DNA of 64,000 bases, taken from positions 4,199,501 through 4,263,500 of the forward strand of contig NZ_OW485601.1 of assembly GCF_937425535.1 (NCBI RefSeq). Direction: 5' to 3'. Numbering within the stretch: position 1 is the first letter of the stretch; each line of letters begins with the position of its first letter. The notes below the pieces were generated by a model. That model saw only the letters and a program-made list of their open reading frames with translations. It was not told the origin of the DNA and searched no databases. A program made the position numbers and the translations under genes. The DNA is from Rhodovastum atsumiense (lineage in GTDB: Bacteria; Pseudomonadota; Alphaproteobacteria; Acetobacterales; Acetobacteraceae). Shown one piece after another: positions 34,756-44,762 of this stretch.

Positions 34756-37202
34756 TCGCCTTCCTGCGCGGCATGGCCGTCATCCTGCCGATGCTGGCGC
34801 TGCTGACCTGGCTGCTGGTGCACAGCCTGGGTCCGCGCAACGACGATTACGCGCAGGCGCAGCGCGTGGTGCTCGGGCTTGCTGCGGGCGAGTCCGACCT
34901 GCAGCGCGACGTGCTGATGGCGCGCGCGGGATTGCTGCGCAACTACGATCCCCTGGTCGCCGATATCGGGCGGTTGTGGTGGATGGCGGAGGCGCTGCGG
35001 CAGCATCCCATGATGCAGGCCGACGCCGCGGCGACGCTGGCGGAGCTGGCCGACACCATCGGGCGGATGGAGGCGTTGCTCGAGGACTTCAAGAGTCGCA
35101 ACGCGCTGCTGCAGAACTCGCTGGCCTATTTCGATGCGCTGCAGCAGCGGCTGGCCGCAGCGGAGGCGGATCCGGTGGTCACGCCGGCAGTGGTCGCGCT
35201 CGGCAACGCGATGCTGCATCTGGTGCGCGACCCGTCCGCCGGCGCGCAGCAGCGGACCCGGCAGCGCCTGCAGGCGGTCATGGCCGCCGTCGTCGGCCAC
35301 CGGGACATGCCGGACGGGCGCGGCCTGCAATTGCTGGTCCTGCACAGCCGCCTGCTGCTGGACCTGCTGCCGGCGGTCGACGACGACCTGCGCCGGTTGC
35401 TGGCGATCTCGACAGGCGAGCTGCGCAGCCGCATCCGCGCCAGCCAGGATGCGCGGCGGATGGCCGAGCAGCGGCAGGCGGAGCGGTTCCGCCTGGGGCT
35501 GTACGGGCTGGCGATGCTGCTTGCGGTGCTGCTGGTCCGCGTCGGCCTGCAATGGCGGGCCGGCCTGCACCTCCTGCGCCAGGGCGCGCGCATGGAAGCG
35601 CTGATCTCCGAGATGTCTTACCGGCTGGCGACCGCCCCCTGGGGCCGGTTCGAGGCGTACCTGGACGAGGTGCTGGCGGAGCTGGGCCGGGCCTTCGATG
35701 CCGACCGTGCCTATCTCGTCCTCGACCGGGGGCAACCCACCCGCCGGATTTGGCACGCGCCGGGAGCGGAGGCGACGGGGGTTGCCCCGGAACGGGTGCT
35801 CGACGCGGTCAGGGCGGCATCGCCGACCCCGGAGGGCATCATGACCCTGTCCGGGCTGCCGGAAGGAGATCTGCGCGCGCTGTTGCGGGGCGCGGGTGTC
35901 GCGCAATGCTGCGCCGTGCCGCTGCGGCTGGGCGACGAGCCGGCCGGCCTGCTCGGCTTCGAGCGTGTCCGCGCGGCGCGGCGTTGGCCGGAGGTCGGCA
36001 CCGGCTTCGTCCGCATGGCGGGCGAGGTACTGCAGGCCGCGTTGGAGCGCCGCCGCGCCGCCACCCGGCAGGCCGAATTCGAGGCGCGGCTGCACCGCGC
36101 GCGGCGCCTGGAGGCGATCGGCACCTTCGCCAGCGGCATCGCGCACAACTTCAACAACGTGCTCGGTGCCATGCTCGGCCATGCGGAGATGGCGGAGGAA
36201 GCGACGCCACCGGGCGGCGCGGCGGTGCGCCACATCGCGGAGATCCAGCGCGCCGGGGCGCGGGCGCACGAGCTGGTGGCCCGCATTCTCGATTTCGGCG
36301 CACGGCAGAAGACCCGGCACCGCACGGTTCCGGTCGATGGGCTGCTCGCTGAGACGATCGCGCTGTTGCGTGGCCTGGTGTCGCATGACGTGGAACTGCT
36401 GCTGGAGCCGCGCGCGCCGGGACAAATGGTGTCCGGTGACCCGGTCCAGTTGCAGCAGGTGCTGGTCAATCTGGTGAAGAATGCCTTCCAGGCCATGCCG
36501 AAGGGGGGGCGCGTGACCATCCAGGTGGAGGCGGTGCGGTCCGACCAGCCTCTCGCGCTGTCGCACGACACGCTGCCGCCGGGGGCCTTCGTGCGCATCG
36601 GCGTCGTCGATACCGGCACCGGCATGGACGCGGTGACGCTGGCCAATATCTTCCGTCCCTTCTTCACCACCAAGCCCGCCGGCACCGGGCTCGGCCTCGC
36701 CACCGTGCGCGAGATCGTGCTGGACCATGGCGGCGTCGTCGATGTGCGCACCTCCCCGCATTTCGGCAGCGTCTTCAGCGTCTGGCTGCCCTCCGGCGGC
36801 GAGGCCGGGGGCGTGCCCGCCGTCGCCGGCCCGACCGGGCAGACCGTCATGCTGGTCGGGCTGGAGCCAGACAACATCCTCGGCGACGAGGAGATGATCG
36901 CGGCGCTCGGCTACGAGCCGGTCAGCTTCGCAACCCCCGAACAGGCCCTTGCCGCCGTGCAACGGACGCCCGACGGCTTCGACGCCGTGCTCGTCACCCT
37001 GCACGCGCTCGACGAGGACGGCATCGCGATGCTGCGCGTGCTCTCGGCGGGCATGGCGGGGCGGCCGTTCATCCTGGTGACGACGGAGGCAAGCGACCTC
37101 GACCCGTCCCAACTGATCGAGCTGGGGGCGAGGGAAATCCTGCAGCGGCCGCTGCGCTCGGCCCGGGTCGCGGCGGCGCTGATGGAGGTGCGGCAGGCGT
37201 GA
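34752..37202 (+). CDS. VirA-like hybrid sensor histidine kinase with degenerate receiver
   Basis: 816 residues. Helix at about 5-25, an all-helical periplasmic domain (about 30-245), second helix (LYGLAMLLAVLLVRVGL), GAF-like domain at about 280-430, then a kinase core with the phospho-acceptor His465 in GIAHNFNN. The ATPase domain has NLVKNAFQAM, DTGTGMD and GTGLGLATV. The C-terminal receiver is degenerate: the Asp position reads VLVT and the Lys position ILQRP, so it cannot take phosphate normally. Domain order matches Agrobacterium VirA. Coupled to the peroxidase gene and divergent from the VirG-like regulator. The ligand is unknown. Confidence 0.88.
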   Translation: MIAFLRGMAVILPMLALLTWLLVHSLGPRNDDYAQAQRVVLGLAAGESDLQRDVLMARAGLLRNYDPLVADIGRLWWMAEALRQHPMMQADAAATLAELADTIGRMEALLEDFKSRNALLQNSLAYFDALQQRLAAAEADPVVTPAVVALGNAMLHLVRDPSAGAQQRTRQRLQAVMAAVVGHRDMPDGRGLQLLVLHSRLLLDLLPAVDDDLRRLLAISTGELRSRIRASQDARRMAEQRQAERFRLGLYGLAMLLAVLLVRVGLQWRAGLHLLRQGARMEALISEMSYRLATAPWGRFEAYLDEVLAELGRAFDADRAYLVLDRGQPTRRIWHAPGAEATGVAPERVLDAVRAASPTPEGIMTLSGLPEGDLRALLRGAGVAQCCAVPLRLGDEPAGLLGFERVRAARRWPEVGTGFVRMAGEVLQAALERRRAATRQAEFEARLHRARRLEAIGTFASGIAHNFNNVLGAMLGHAEMAEEATPPGGAAVRHIAEIQRAGARAHELVARILDFGARQKTRHRTVPVDGLLAETIALLRGLVSHDVELLLEPRAPGQMVSGDPVQLQQVLVNLVKNAFQAMPKGGRVTIQVEAVRSDQPLALSHDTLPPGAFVRIGVVDTGTGMDAVTLANIFRPFFTTKPAGTGLGLATVREIVLDHGGVVDVRTSPHFGSVFSVWLPSGGEAGGVPAVAGPTGQTVMLVGLEPDNILGDEEMIAALGYEPVSFATPEQALAAVQRTPDGFDAVLVTLHALDEDGIAMLRVLSAGMAGRPFILVTTEASDLDPSQLIELGAREILQRPLRSARVAAALMEVRQA

Positions 37203-37229
37203 GGCGGCGCCTGCTGCGCGGCGGCATCC

Positions 37230-38447
37230 TCAGGCCAGCATTTCCATGAAGGCCTTGATGCGGGTGATCTGTTCCTCGGTGGGCGGCTCCCGATGGACAT
37301 CGGTGTCGATGGCGATCAGCGGCACCCCGATCTGCTTGAAGTGGTCGCGTTCCAGTTGCTGCATCATGCTGGCGTAAGGGCAGCCGATCAGCGAGGCGGA
37401 CACGATGCCGCGCGCGCCGGTGCGGCGCACGGCCTCTTCCACCAGCGTGCGCCGGTACGACACCGACGCGCCCACCGCTTCTCCAAGATCGCCACGGCCC
37501 TGTGCGTCCAGCACGTAGTGGGCGAGCGATTCCAGCGGCGGCACGTCTTCCCGATACTCATAGGTGCCGTTCATCACCCAGCCGACGATCACGCCATGCG
37601 ATTCCTCGATGGCGTCGAGGATGCGCTGGTTGCCGACGCCACCGGCGATCACCAGCGGAATGTACGACGGTGGCAGCGGCAACGGTTCAAGCGCCTCCAG
37701 CTCGCCGATCAGCAGGTCGAGGGCGGCACCGAAGGCGTCGAGATCGCCGTAGCCGTGCATCGATCCCATGAAGATCTGCCGCGTCCGGCTGGCCGACACA
37801 TAGAACGGGTGGACGGCGCGCAGCTCCACCAGGTGCTTCACCTTGCGGATGACGCTGTTCTTGCGCCGGATCTCCTCGGCCACCCGGTCCTCGTCGGCCG
37901 GGCGGCCGGTCAGCCACACCGCCACCCGATGCAGCTCCCGCACCAGGAAGGCGACCGCATGCGGGCGCTTTTCCTCCGGCGTGAAGGCCGAGACGGTCTC
38001 GATGGTGTGGATGTCGTAGCCGTCGCGCCGGGCCAGTTCGAACACCGCGTTGACCGGCTCGCATCCCGATCCGAAATGCAGCACCTTCTTGATGTGGCGG
38101 TCGCGGTCGGCATGCAGCCGGCCGATCATCGCCTTGATCATCGAGCAGAACTCACCCGGCACCTGGAAATGGTCCTCGGCGGTTGCCTCCGAGCGGCGGC
38201 TGTCGGTGGCCCAGAGCTGGTCATGCGCCACCGGGATGGTGTCGCAGGCGAACACCAGCGGCGATTCCCAACTGCGCCCGCCCCAGATGACCTGGCGCCC
38301 GGCCTCGGCCAACTGGTGGATGTTCTCGAGCGAATAGGTGGCGGCGATCTCATCCAGCGCGGCGAGGCCGGGCGAGTGAACCGCCTGGTGGAATCCGGTC
38401 GTGTCACCCGGGATGCCGGAGGAACGGCGCTCAATCACATCGCTCAT
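37230..38447 (-). CDS. 2-hydroxyacyl-CoA dehydratase/benzoyl-CoA reductase-type subunit (HgdB/BcrC-like)
   Basis: 405 residues. Cysteines expected to ligate an iron-sulfur cluster are present at FACD, EFCSMIK, GSGCEP and IGCPYASMMQQLERDH. The end DTDVHREPPTEEQITRIKAFMEML is typical of the family. Members normally work as a heterodimer with an ATP-dependent activator, in anaerobic dehydration or dearomatisation. Here no second subunit or activator gene is adjacent, so the gene is an orphan. It could act in another radical-type reduction, or with partners encoded elsewhere. Divergent from a methyltransferase gene across a 148-base AT-rich gap. Confidence 0.82.
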   Translation of the reverse strand: MSDVIERRSSGIPGDTTGFHQAVHSPGLAALDEIAATYSLENIHQLAEAGRQVIWGGRSWESPLVFACDTIPVAHDQLWATDSRRSEATAEDHFQVPGEFCSMIKAMIGRLHADRDRHIKKVLHFGSGCEPVNAVFELARRDGYDIHTIETVSAFTPEEKRPHAVAFLVRELHRVAVWLTGRPADEDRVAEEIRRKNSVIRKVKHLVELRAVHPFYVSASRTRQIFMGSMHGYGDLDAFGAALDLLIGELEALEPLPLPPSYIPLVIAGGVGNQRILDAIEESHGVIVGWVMNGTYEYREDVPPLESLAHYVLDAQGRGDLGEAVGASVSYRRTLVEEAVRRTGARGIVSASLIGCPYASMMQQLERDHFKQIGVPLIAIDTDVHREPPTEEQITRIKAFMEMLA

Positions 38448-38521
38448 GACGAGGGTCCTGTTTGCAGGGGGGATCGGGCGGCGGGGCAGGGGTGCAAAAT
38501 ATCCTATTCAAACGCGTTTAT

Positions 38522-38545
38522 ATCGCAATACTACTAATTCGCGAT
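38522..38545. promoter_or_regulatory. Imperfect palindrome between divergent dehydratase and methyltransferase genes
   Basis: ATCGC-AAT...ATT-CGCGAT forms an inverted repeat with one unpaired base, in the AT-rich 38500-38560 stretch between the divergent starts at 38447 and 38596. It resembles an operator or a promoter-overlapping regulator site; the regulator is unknown. Confidence 0.35.
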
Positions 38546-38595
38546 GTTATAAAACCCCGCGCACCCACCCGCGCGACAGCGATGGAGATCCCGGC

Positions 38596-39441
38596 ATGTC
38601 CCAGGACAGCGTCACCGATCACCGGCATGCGGCCCCCCCGCGCGCGGTCGAGACCTTCCCGGAGCGCTTCCGCGGTGCCGCCGGCTTCTACACCTCCGGA
38701 CGCCCGGCCTATCCGCAGCGCCTTGCCCGCCGCGTCGCCACGCTGGTGGGCGGGCTGGAACAGGGCCGGGTGCTCGACCTCGGCACCGGCCCGGGCTTCC
38801 TCGCCATCGACTTCGCCCCCCTGGCCGGCGCGGTGATCGGCGTCGATCCGGAACCGGCCATGCTGGCGGCGGCCGAACGCAACGCCGCCGCTGCCGCCGC
38901 CGGCCGGCGCATCCGCTTCCTCCCCGGCACCGGCGAGACGCTCGATCCGGGGCTCGCGCCGTTGCGGCTGGTGACGATCGGCCGGGCCTTCCACTGGATG
39001 GACCGGCCGCGCACCCTGGCGGTGCTCGACCGCCTGGTGGCGCCGCGGGGGGCGGTGGCGCTGTTCGGCACCGCCTATCCCGACGTGCCCGAGAATGCCT
39101 GGGTGCCGGCCTTCCAGGCGGTGCTGGATCGCTACGACGATGCCGATCCCGCCCGCACCCATCTGCGCACCGCCCGCAACCACGACGCCGAATTGCTGGC
39201 CTCCACGTTCGGCCACCTGGAACGGGTCGCCGTGCTGGAACGGCGGCGCACCCCGCTGGCGCGGCTGGTCGACCGGGCCTTTTCCTTCGGCAAGGTGTGG
39301 GGCGACCAGCCGGACCGGCTGCCGCCCACCCTGGCCGAAGAGGTGCGGGCGGCCCTGGCCCCGCATGCGGTGGAGGGCAGCATCACCGAGGTGGTGGAAG
39401 GCCGCGCCACCATCGCCTGGCGCCCCGGCGAGATCGACTGA
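38596..39441 (+). CDS. Class I SAM-dependent methyltransferase
   Basis: 281 residues from ATG 38596 (GGAG 8 bases upstream). The N-terminal FPERFRGAAGFYTSGRPAYP block is seen in the YafE/UbiE-type group. The SAM-binding motif I is VLDLGTGPGFLAIDFA, followed by VIGVDPEPAML. AFHWMDRPRTL matches the group's conserved FHWMD. The substrate cannot be predicted. Followed 25 bases later by the radical SAM gene, probably the same transcript. Confidence 0.88.
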   Translation: MSQDSVTDHRHAAPPRAVETFPERFRGAAGFYTSGRPAYPQRLARRVATLVGGLEQGRVLDLGTGPGFLAIDFAPLAGAVIGVDPEPAMLAAAERNAAAAAAGRRIRFLPGTGETLDPGLAPLRLVTIGRAFHWMDRPRTLAVLDRLVAPRGAVALFGTAYPDVPENAWVPAFQAVLDRYDDADPARTHLRTARNHDAELLASTFGHLERVAVLERRRTPLARLVDRAFSFGKVWGDQPDRLPPTLAEEVRAALAPHAVEGSITEVVEGRATIAWRPGEID

Positions 39442-39466
39442 CCCCGCCCGGACCCGGAGCACGGCG

Positions 39467-40420
39467 ATGGCACGTTTCCTGTTCGGGCCGGTGAACTCGC
39501 GGCGGCTGGGCCGGTCGCTCGGCGTGGACCTGCTGCCGTTCAAGACCTGTTCGCTCGACTGCATCTACTGCGAGTGCGGCTTCACCACCGACCACACCAC
39601 CACCCGCCGCGAATTCGTCCCGACCGACGCGGTGATCGCCGAACTCGATGCGTATCTGGCCGAGGCGCCGCCGCCCGACCACGTCACCTTCTCGGGCGCG
39701 GGCGAGCCGACGCTGCATGCGGGCATCGGCCGTGTCATCGCCCATCTCAAGCAACGGCATTCCCGCTGCCGCGTGGCGGTGCTGACCAACGGCACCCTGC
39801 TCGGTGATCCCGCCGTGCGCGCCGATCTCGCTTTGGCTGACCTGGTGGTGCCGTCCCTCGACGGGGCGAGTGAGGCGGCGTTCGGCGCCATCTGCCGGCC
39901 CGCCCGTGGCCTCACGGTGGAGGCGGTGATCGCCGGCATCGCCGCCTTCCGCCGCGACTTCGCCGGGCTGCTGCTGCTGGAAATCTTCATCGTGCCCGGC
40001 CTCAACGACACTCCCGCCGAACTGGCCGCGCTGAAGGTGGCGGCCGGCCGCATCGGGCCCGATGCCATCCAGCTCAATCACCTCGACCGGCCGGCGCCGC
40101 ATCCGGGCGTGGCGCCGGTGAGTCCGGCGGCGCTGCGGGCGATCCGTGACAGCTTCCGGCCGCTGCCGGTGCAGCCGGTGCGGGAGCGTGGCGCCGCCGA
40201 GGCGCCCCCCTGGAGCGACCCGGCGCTGCAGCAGGAGATCCTGGCCCTGCTGCAACGGGGGCCGGCCGACCTGCACCGGCTGTCGGCGCTGAGCGGCCTG
40301 CGCACGGGCGATCTCGCGAAGATCCTGGCCCGCATGACGGACCAGGGCCTGGTGCGGGCGGAGAGCGGCGGCCTGTTCCGGCCGGTGCCCCGCGTCAGGC
40401 GGCCCTCGACGCCGCCCTGA
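39467..40420 (+). CDS. Radical SAM protein with C-terminal winged-helix-like tail
   Basis: 317 residues. The radical SAM cluster motif CxxxCxxC is at Cys28, Cys32 and Cys35 ([10 protein letters not shown]), preceded by [19 protein letters not shown], characteristic of a family of uncharacterised or wyosine-like radical SAM proteins. [13 protein letters not shown] and VLTNGTL supply the SAM-binding segments. The last 80 residues look like a small winged-helix domain ([20 protein letters not shown]). The reaction is unknown. Its 3' end overlaps the convergent chemoreceptor gene by 26 bases. Confidence 0.88.
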   Translation: MARFLFGPVNSRRLGRSLGVDLLPFKTCSLDCIYCECGFTTDHTTTRREFVPTDAVIAELDAYLAEAPPPDHVTFSGAGEPTLHAGIGRVIAHLKQRHSRCRVAVLTNGTLLGDPAVRADLALADLVVPSLDGASEAAFGAICRPARGLTVEAVIAGIAAFRRDFAGLLLLEIFIVPGLNDTPAELAALKVAAGRIGPDAIQLNHLDRPAPHPGVAPVSPAALRAIRDSFRPLPVQPVRERGAAEAPPWSDPALQQEILALLQRGPADLHRLSALSGLRTGDLAKILARMTDQGLVRAESGGLFRPVPRVRRPSTPP

Positions 40421-42074
40421 CCCCGGCGAGGAAGGACCCGATCTCACGGTTCAGCCCCTCGGCCTGGCGCGAGAGGTCGCGGGCGGCACCGAGCACGTTG
40501 TTGGCGCCGCTGCCCGCGTCCTTCGCCGCGCGGTCCACATCGGCGATGCTGTGGGTCACTTCCCGCGCGCCCGCCGCCATCTGCTGCGCGTTGCGCGCGA
40601 TCGCCTGCGTGGTGGCCCCCTGTTCCTCGACCGAGGCGGCGATCAGCGCCGTGGTCTGGCTGACCTGGCCGATGGCGCCGGCGATCGCCTCGATGGCGGC
40701 GACGGCCTCGCGGGTCGCCACCTGGATCTGCCCGACCTGCACGGTGATGTCCTCGGTGGCCTTGGCGGTCTGCGAGGCCAGCGTCTTCACCTCGGAGGCC
40801 ACCACGGCGAAGCCCCGTCCGGCCTCGCCCGCCCGTGCCGCCTCGATCGTCGCGTTCAGCGCCAGCAGGTTGGTCTGGCCGGCGATGCCGCTGATCAGCT
40901 CGACGACCTTGCCGATGCGCTCGGCGCCCTCGGCGAGCGAGCGGACGATGGTGCCGGTCTGCCGGGCATCGTCCGCCGCCTTGTCCGCGGCGGCGGTGGA
41001 CTGGCTGACCTGGCGGGAGATCTCGCTGACCGAACTGGCAAGTTCCTCGGCCGCGGCGGCAACCGTCTGGATGTTGGCGTCAGCCTGCTCGGCCGCGCTG
41101 CTCACCGTCGTGGCGCGCTCGGCCGTGCGCCCGGTGGCGTCGGAGAGCGATTGCGCGGTGGTGTTGAGCAGTGTCGCCGCCGAGGACAGGCCGCCCACCA
41201 TCTGCCCCGCATTCGCCTCGAAGCTGCGGGTCAGCGTGTCCAGCCGGCCTGCCCGCTCGGACTGCGCGGCCTGCCCGGCGGTCTGGGCGGCCGCCAGTGC
41301 GTCGGCCTCCTGCAGCCCGGTGCGGCACTCGCCGATGGCCCGCGCCAGTTCGCCGATTTCGTCGTCGCGCGCGGCGCAGGGCAGGTCGAAGGCATAGTCG
41401 CGGCGGCTGAGCTGGCGCGTGGTGCCCGACAGCCGCACGATCCGGGCGATGACGTTGGTGTTCATCCAGACGGCCGAGGCGATGGCGAGCAGGGCGGCGA
41501 GCAGGGTGGTGCCGCCGATCAGCCAGACGGTCTGGCGGAACGTGGCGCGGATGGCCTCGGTGCTTGCTGTCCCGGTCCGCTGGTTGTAGTCGAGCGAGGC
41601 CTGCACGGTGGCGCGCAGATGGCGGAAGGCCGGCGCCGTGTCGACGTTGTAGATCCTGGTCGCCGTGACCTGGTCGAGCTGGTTGTCCTCCAGCCGTGCG
41701 GTCGCCGCCGTGTAGTCGCGCCAGGCGGCGTCGATGGCCGGAACGATCCGGTTCGCCTCGATGCCGGGGTCGATGGAGGCCTCGTAGGCGCGGCGGCCGG
41801 TGGTGAATTCGGTGCGGGCCTCGTTCAGCAGGCCCTTCAGGTCGGACAGGCGTTCGGCGGTTGGGGCCAGCAGGTAGGAAGCCTGCACCGCCCGGAAGCG
41901 TTCGAGCGCCCGGGCCATGTCGTTGACGATCCGCAGCGTCGGGACGGAGTCCTCGGTGATCGCGGTGGCGGCATCGTTCAGCGCCGTCGCCTGGTACAGC
42001 GCGATGCCGCCGGCCAGGAGGACCACGAGGAACATCGCGCCGAAGGCAGTGAAGAGCCGGGTGACGATTGTCAT
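40395..42074 (-). CDS. Methyl-accepting chemotaxis protein (four-helix periplasmic sensor, HAMP)
   Basis: 559 residues from ATG 42074. Helix at about 8-28; periplasmic all-helical sensor at about 30-190; second helix at about 193-213; HAMP with [19 protein letters not shown] and [11 protein letters not shown]; and a signalling domain with the conserved tip [29 protein letters not shown]. No CheA/CheW genes are in the window. The ATG has only a weak ribosome-binding site. Confidence 0.94.
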   Translation of the reverse strand: MTIVTRLFTAFGAMFLVVLLAGGIALYQATALNDAATAITEDSVPTLRIVNDMARALERFRAVQASYLLAPTAERLSDLKGLLNEARTEFTTGRRAYEASIDPGIEANRIVPAIDAAWRDYTAATARLEDNQLDQVTATRIYNVDTAPAFRHLRATVQASLDYNQRTGTASTEAIRATFRQTVWLIGGTTLLAALLAIASAVWMNTNVIARIVRLSGTTRQLSRRDYAFDLPCAARDDEIGELARAIGECRTGLQEADALAAAQTAGQAAQSERAGRLDTLTRSFEANAGQMVGGLSSAATLLNTTAQSLSDATGRTAERATTVSSAAEQADANIQTVAAAAEELASSVSEISRQVSQSTAAADKAADDARQTGTIVRSLAEGAERIGKVVELISGIAGQTNLLALNATIEAARAGEAGRGFAVVASEVKTLASQTAKATEDITVQVGQIQVATREAVAAIEAIAGAIGQVSQTTALIAASVEEQGATTQAIARNAQQMAAGAREVTHSIADVDRAAKDAGSGANNVLGAARDLSRQAEGLNREIGSFLAGVRAASRAA

Positions 42075-42426
42075 GCGGGAGAACCTGGCATGGAGAGGGG
42101 CTGCCCTGTCCGGCGGGGATGCGGACCGGCGTCGGGCACGGGGTGGGGCGGAACGGCTGCGGGCAAAGGACCAACCGAAGTATTTTGCAATGAGCCTTAA
42201 CACAATAAGTAGTATTTTTATACGAAAATGACAATCATAAATTGATTTACCGTTATTATATTTTGGGAAATATAAATAATATTGTCACGAAAAACAGATG
42301 CATGTTCGGCGTGCCGTGTGCGGAAGATGCTTTCGGATGCGAAAACAGCAACTTAATGTTGATTGTCATATCTTGTATCTCTACTTTGAATTTCACCAGC
42401 GAATTTTGCCGTCATCTGGATACGCA
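42075..42426. promoter_or_regulatory. AT-rich divergent region between two chemoreceptor loci
   Basis: About 350 bases without a convincing gene; 42180-42400 is strikingly AT-rich relative to the genome. It contains CACAATAAGTAG at 42201-42212 (reverse strand CTACTTATTGTG), identical to a 12-mer at 60411-60422 and related to the CAACTTATTGGTTG element before two other receptors. A 68-codon frame in this stretch has no coding character. Promoters for 40395-42074 and for 42427-44558 must lie here. Confidence 0.45.
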
Positions 42427-42756
42427 ATGGCAATACGTGCCGTGTTGACACTGTCGCCTGCGCTGCTGCTGCCGCTCGGCATTGCGGCGACGTTGACGAT
42501 CCTGCGCGCCATCCCCGACGAAGCCGCGCCGTTGCTTGCCCGCTATGCCGACGACCAGGCGGCGGTCGCGGGCGCGGTGGCGGCCGGTGCCACACTGATC
42601 GGCCTGGCCGCCCCGGGCGCGATCGCGGTGCAGGGCGCGCCAGGCCTGGTCGCCCGGCTGCGCGCGACCGGCGCCACCCGGATCACGCCGCTGCGCGCCG
42701 CCCTCGGCTGCCTGGCCGCCCCGTTCGACCCGCGTGAAAGAAGCTTCCGCAAATGA
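42427..42756 (+). CDS. Small hydrophobic protein of unknown function, coupled to a chemoreceptor gene
   Basis: 109 residues from ATG 42427; the frame extends upstream to 42298 with unlike codon use. One or two hydrophobic segments are seen ([18 protein letters not shown] and [21 protein letters not shown]), with Ala/Leu-rich composition. It ends in a basic RERSFRK tail. Codon use matches the genome's high third-position GC. The stop overlaps the ATG of the next gene (ATGA), implying co-translation with the chemoreceptor-PilZ protein. I do not recognise it; it may be a membrane partner or a fortuitous leader cistron. Confidence 0.55.
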   Translation: MAIRAVLTLSPALLLPLGIAATLTILRAIPDEAAPLLARYADDQAAVAGAVAAGATLIGLAAPGAIAVQGAPGLVARLRATGATRITPLRAALGCLAAPFDPRERSFRK

Positions 42757-44558
42757 CGTCAGCCGCTGCCGTTCCCCCGCCTGATCGCCTCATGGCCTTC
42801 CGTGCGGGCGGCGTGCGATTCCTTTTGGGCATGCTGTGGGCGCAGGGGCCGCTGGTCATTGCCGTCGGCGTGGCGAGCGGGCGTGGCATCGGCGTGGTCG
42901 CGACGCTGTGGGCGGTCTCCGCCCTCCTCGCCACGGCGGTGTGGCGGATCGATCCGGTGGGGGTCGGCACGCGCTGCACACTGGCCTCCGCGCTCGCCGG
43001 CATGCCGGCGCTGTTCCTCTATCTGCTGGAAGCCCATCCCTGGCAGCTTGACCTGCACATGGCCTTCTTCGTCGCGGTCGCCATGGCGTCCGTGCTGGCC
43101 TGCGTGCCGGCGCTGGTGGCCGCCACGCTCACCGTCGCGCTGCACCACCTGCTGCTGAACTTCCTGATGCCGCAATGGGTGTTCCTGGGCGGCGGCGATT
43201 TTTCGCGGGTGCTGTTGCACGCCGTCATCCTGATCGCGGAATCGGGCACGCTGGCCTGGATGGCGTTCACGCTGGTCCGGTTGATCCAGGCCGCCGACGC
43301 CGCCGCCGCCGCGACCGCCGCCGAGGCGGGGCAACGCGCTGTGGCCGAGCGCAGCCTCGCCGCCGAGCGCCAGCAGCACGAGGCCGACCGCACCCGCCGC
43401 CAGGCGGCGATGGACCGCCACACCCAGGATTTCGGGACCTCGATCTCCGGGGTGATGGGCGAGCTGGCCGGCGCCGCCGAGATGATGCGCCAGGCCGCGG
43501 ACGGCATGACGCAGGCCGCCGGCGACGTGCACAGCCAGGCCGGGGGCACCGCCGAGGGCGCGGTGGCGTCCTCGCGCCAGCTCACTTCGGCGGCGGCGGC
43601 GCTGGAGGAACTGACCGCCAGCGTCGCCGAGATCGCCCGCCAGGCGGGCATCGCCGCGCAGGTGGCGCAGGAAGGGGTGACGCGCGCCGACGCCAGCCAG
43701 GGGGCCATGCGCGGCCTGACCGAGGCCACGGGACGGATCGGCGAAGTGGCCGGGCTGATCAGCGAGATCGCGAGCCAGACCAACCTGCTGGCGCTGAATG
43801 CCACGATCGAGGCGGCGCGCGCCGGGGAAGCCGGCCGTGGCTTCGCCGTGGTCGCGGGCGAGGTGAAGGCGCTGGCCGGGCAGACCGCGCGCGCCACCGC
43901 CGAGATCAGCGGCCAGATCGAGGCGGTGCGCGGCGCCACCGGCCAGTCGGTGGCGGCGATGCAGGACGTGGCGCAGATCATCGGCCGGCTGCAGGAAGTG
44001 GCGACGGTGATCGCCGCCGCGGTCAACCAGCAGAGCGCCACCACCCGCGACATCTCCGGCAACGTCCAGGGCGTGACGGCGCAGGCGCGGCAGGCAAGCG
44101 AGGCGATGCAGTCGGTGCTCGGCGTCTCCGACGCGACCGAGATCGCGAGCCGCAAGGTGCTGGCCGCCGCCGGCGGGATCGGGGAGCGGACCACGCTGCT
44201 GCGCGCCGAGATCGACAATTTCCTTGCCGCCCTGCGCGAGGATGGCAGCAACCGCCGCCGCTACGAACGCATCCCCGGCAACGGCACGATGGCGATGCTG
44301 GCGGCCGCCGGGCGCGGGCGCGTCACGGTGCCGGTGCAGGACATCTCGCGCGGCGGGCTGGCGGTGCTGTGCGACTGGACGCTGCCGGCCGGTGCCGAGG
44401 TCACGATCGAGCTGCCCCAGGCGGGCGGCGAGATCCATGCCCGGGTGGTGCGGTCGAACGGGCGCGACCTCGGGCTGGTGTTCCGCCAGGACGTGGCCAC
44501 GCTGGCCCGCGTCGATCGCGTCCTCGCCGGGATCGGCGGCGCGGGCATGGCGGCCTGA
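42753..44558 (+). CDS. Polytopic chemoreceptor with C-terminal PilZ (c-di-GMP-binding) domain
   Basis: 601 residues. The N-terminal 180 residues carry five to six membrane helices with little periplasmic sequence, so sensing is probably in or near the membrane. No HAMP is evident. The signalling domain spans about 220-490 with [29 protein letters not shown] PilZ domain follows at about 500-590 with RRRYER (RxxxR) and DISRGG (D/NxSxxG), which bind c-di-GMP in known PilZ proteins. This joins chemotaxis signalling with c-di-GMP in a single protein. Confidence 0.9.
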   Translation: MTSAAAVPPPDRLMAFRAGGVRFLLGMLWAQGPLVIAVGVASGRGIGVVATLWAVSALLATAVWRIDPVGVGTRCTLASALAGMPALFLYLLEAHPWQLDLHMAFFVAVAMASVLACVPALVAATLTVALHHLLLNFLMPQWVFLGGGDFSRVLLHAVILIAESGTLAWMAFTLVRLIQAADAAAAATAAEAGQRAVAERSLAAERQQHEADRTRRQAAMDRHTQDFGTSISGVMGELAGAAEMMRQAADGMTQAAGDVHSQAGGTAEGAVASSRQLTSAAAALEELTASVAEIARQAGIAAQVAQEGVTRADASQGAMRGLTEATGRIGEVAGLISEIASQTNLLALNATIEAARAGEAGRGFAVVAGEVKALAGQTARATAEISGQIEAVRGATGQSVAAMQDVAQIIGRLQEVATVIAAAVNQQSATTRDISGNVQGVTAQARQASEAMQSVLGVSDATEIASRKVLAAAGGIGERTTLLRAEIDNFLAALREDGSNRRRYERIPGNGTMAMLAAAGRGRVTVPVQDISRGGLAVLCDWTLPAGAEVTIELPQAGGEIHARVVRSNGRDLGLVFRQDVATLARVDRVLAGIGGAGMAA

Positions 44559-44762
44559 TCTCCGCGCATCGTGTGCCACGAAATGTATTCTATGTGTAAT
44601 AATATGCACTAAATATAAATTATCTTATATTCATCAATCGTGCTTCCGATAAATCAAGTATGCTTCTTGTGTACCTTGACTTTCTTACTGCCGGAGCTTT
44701 CTCTTCACGCGGCTGTGCGGTCGGAATTTTCGACGACGCGTTGTTTTCGGGAAGCGGTCGGG

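Noticed and set aside
42242-42448. 68-codon forward frame in the AT-rich gap before the small membrane gene
   Set aside because: No ribosome-binding site, no family resemblance and composition unlike genes here.
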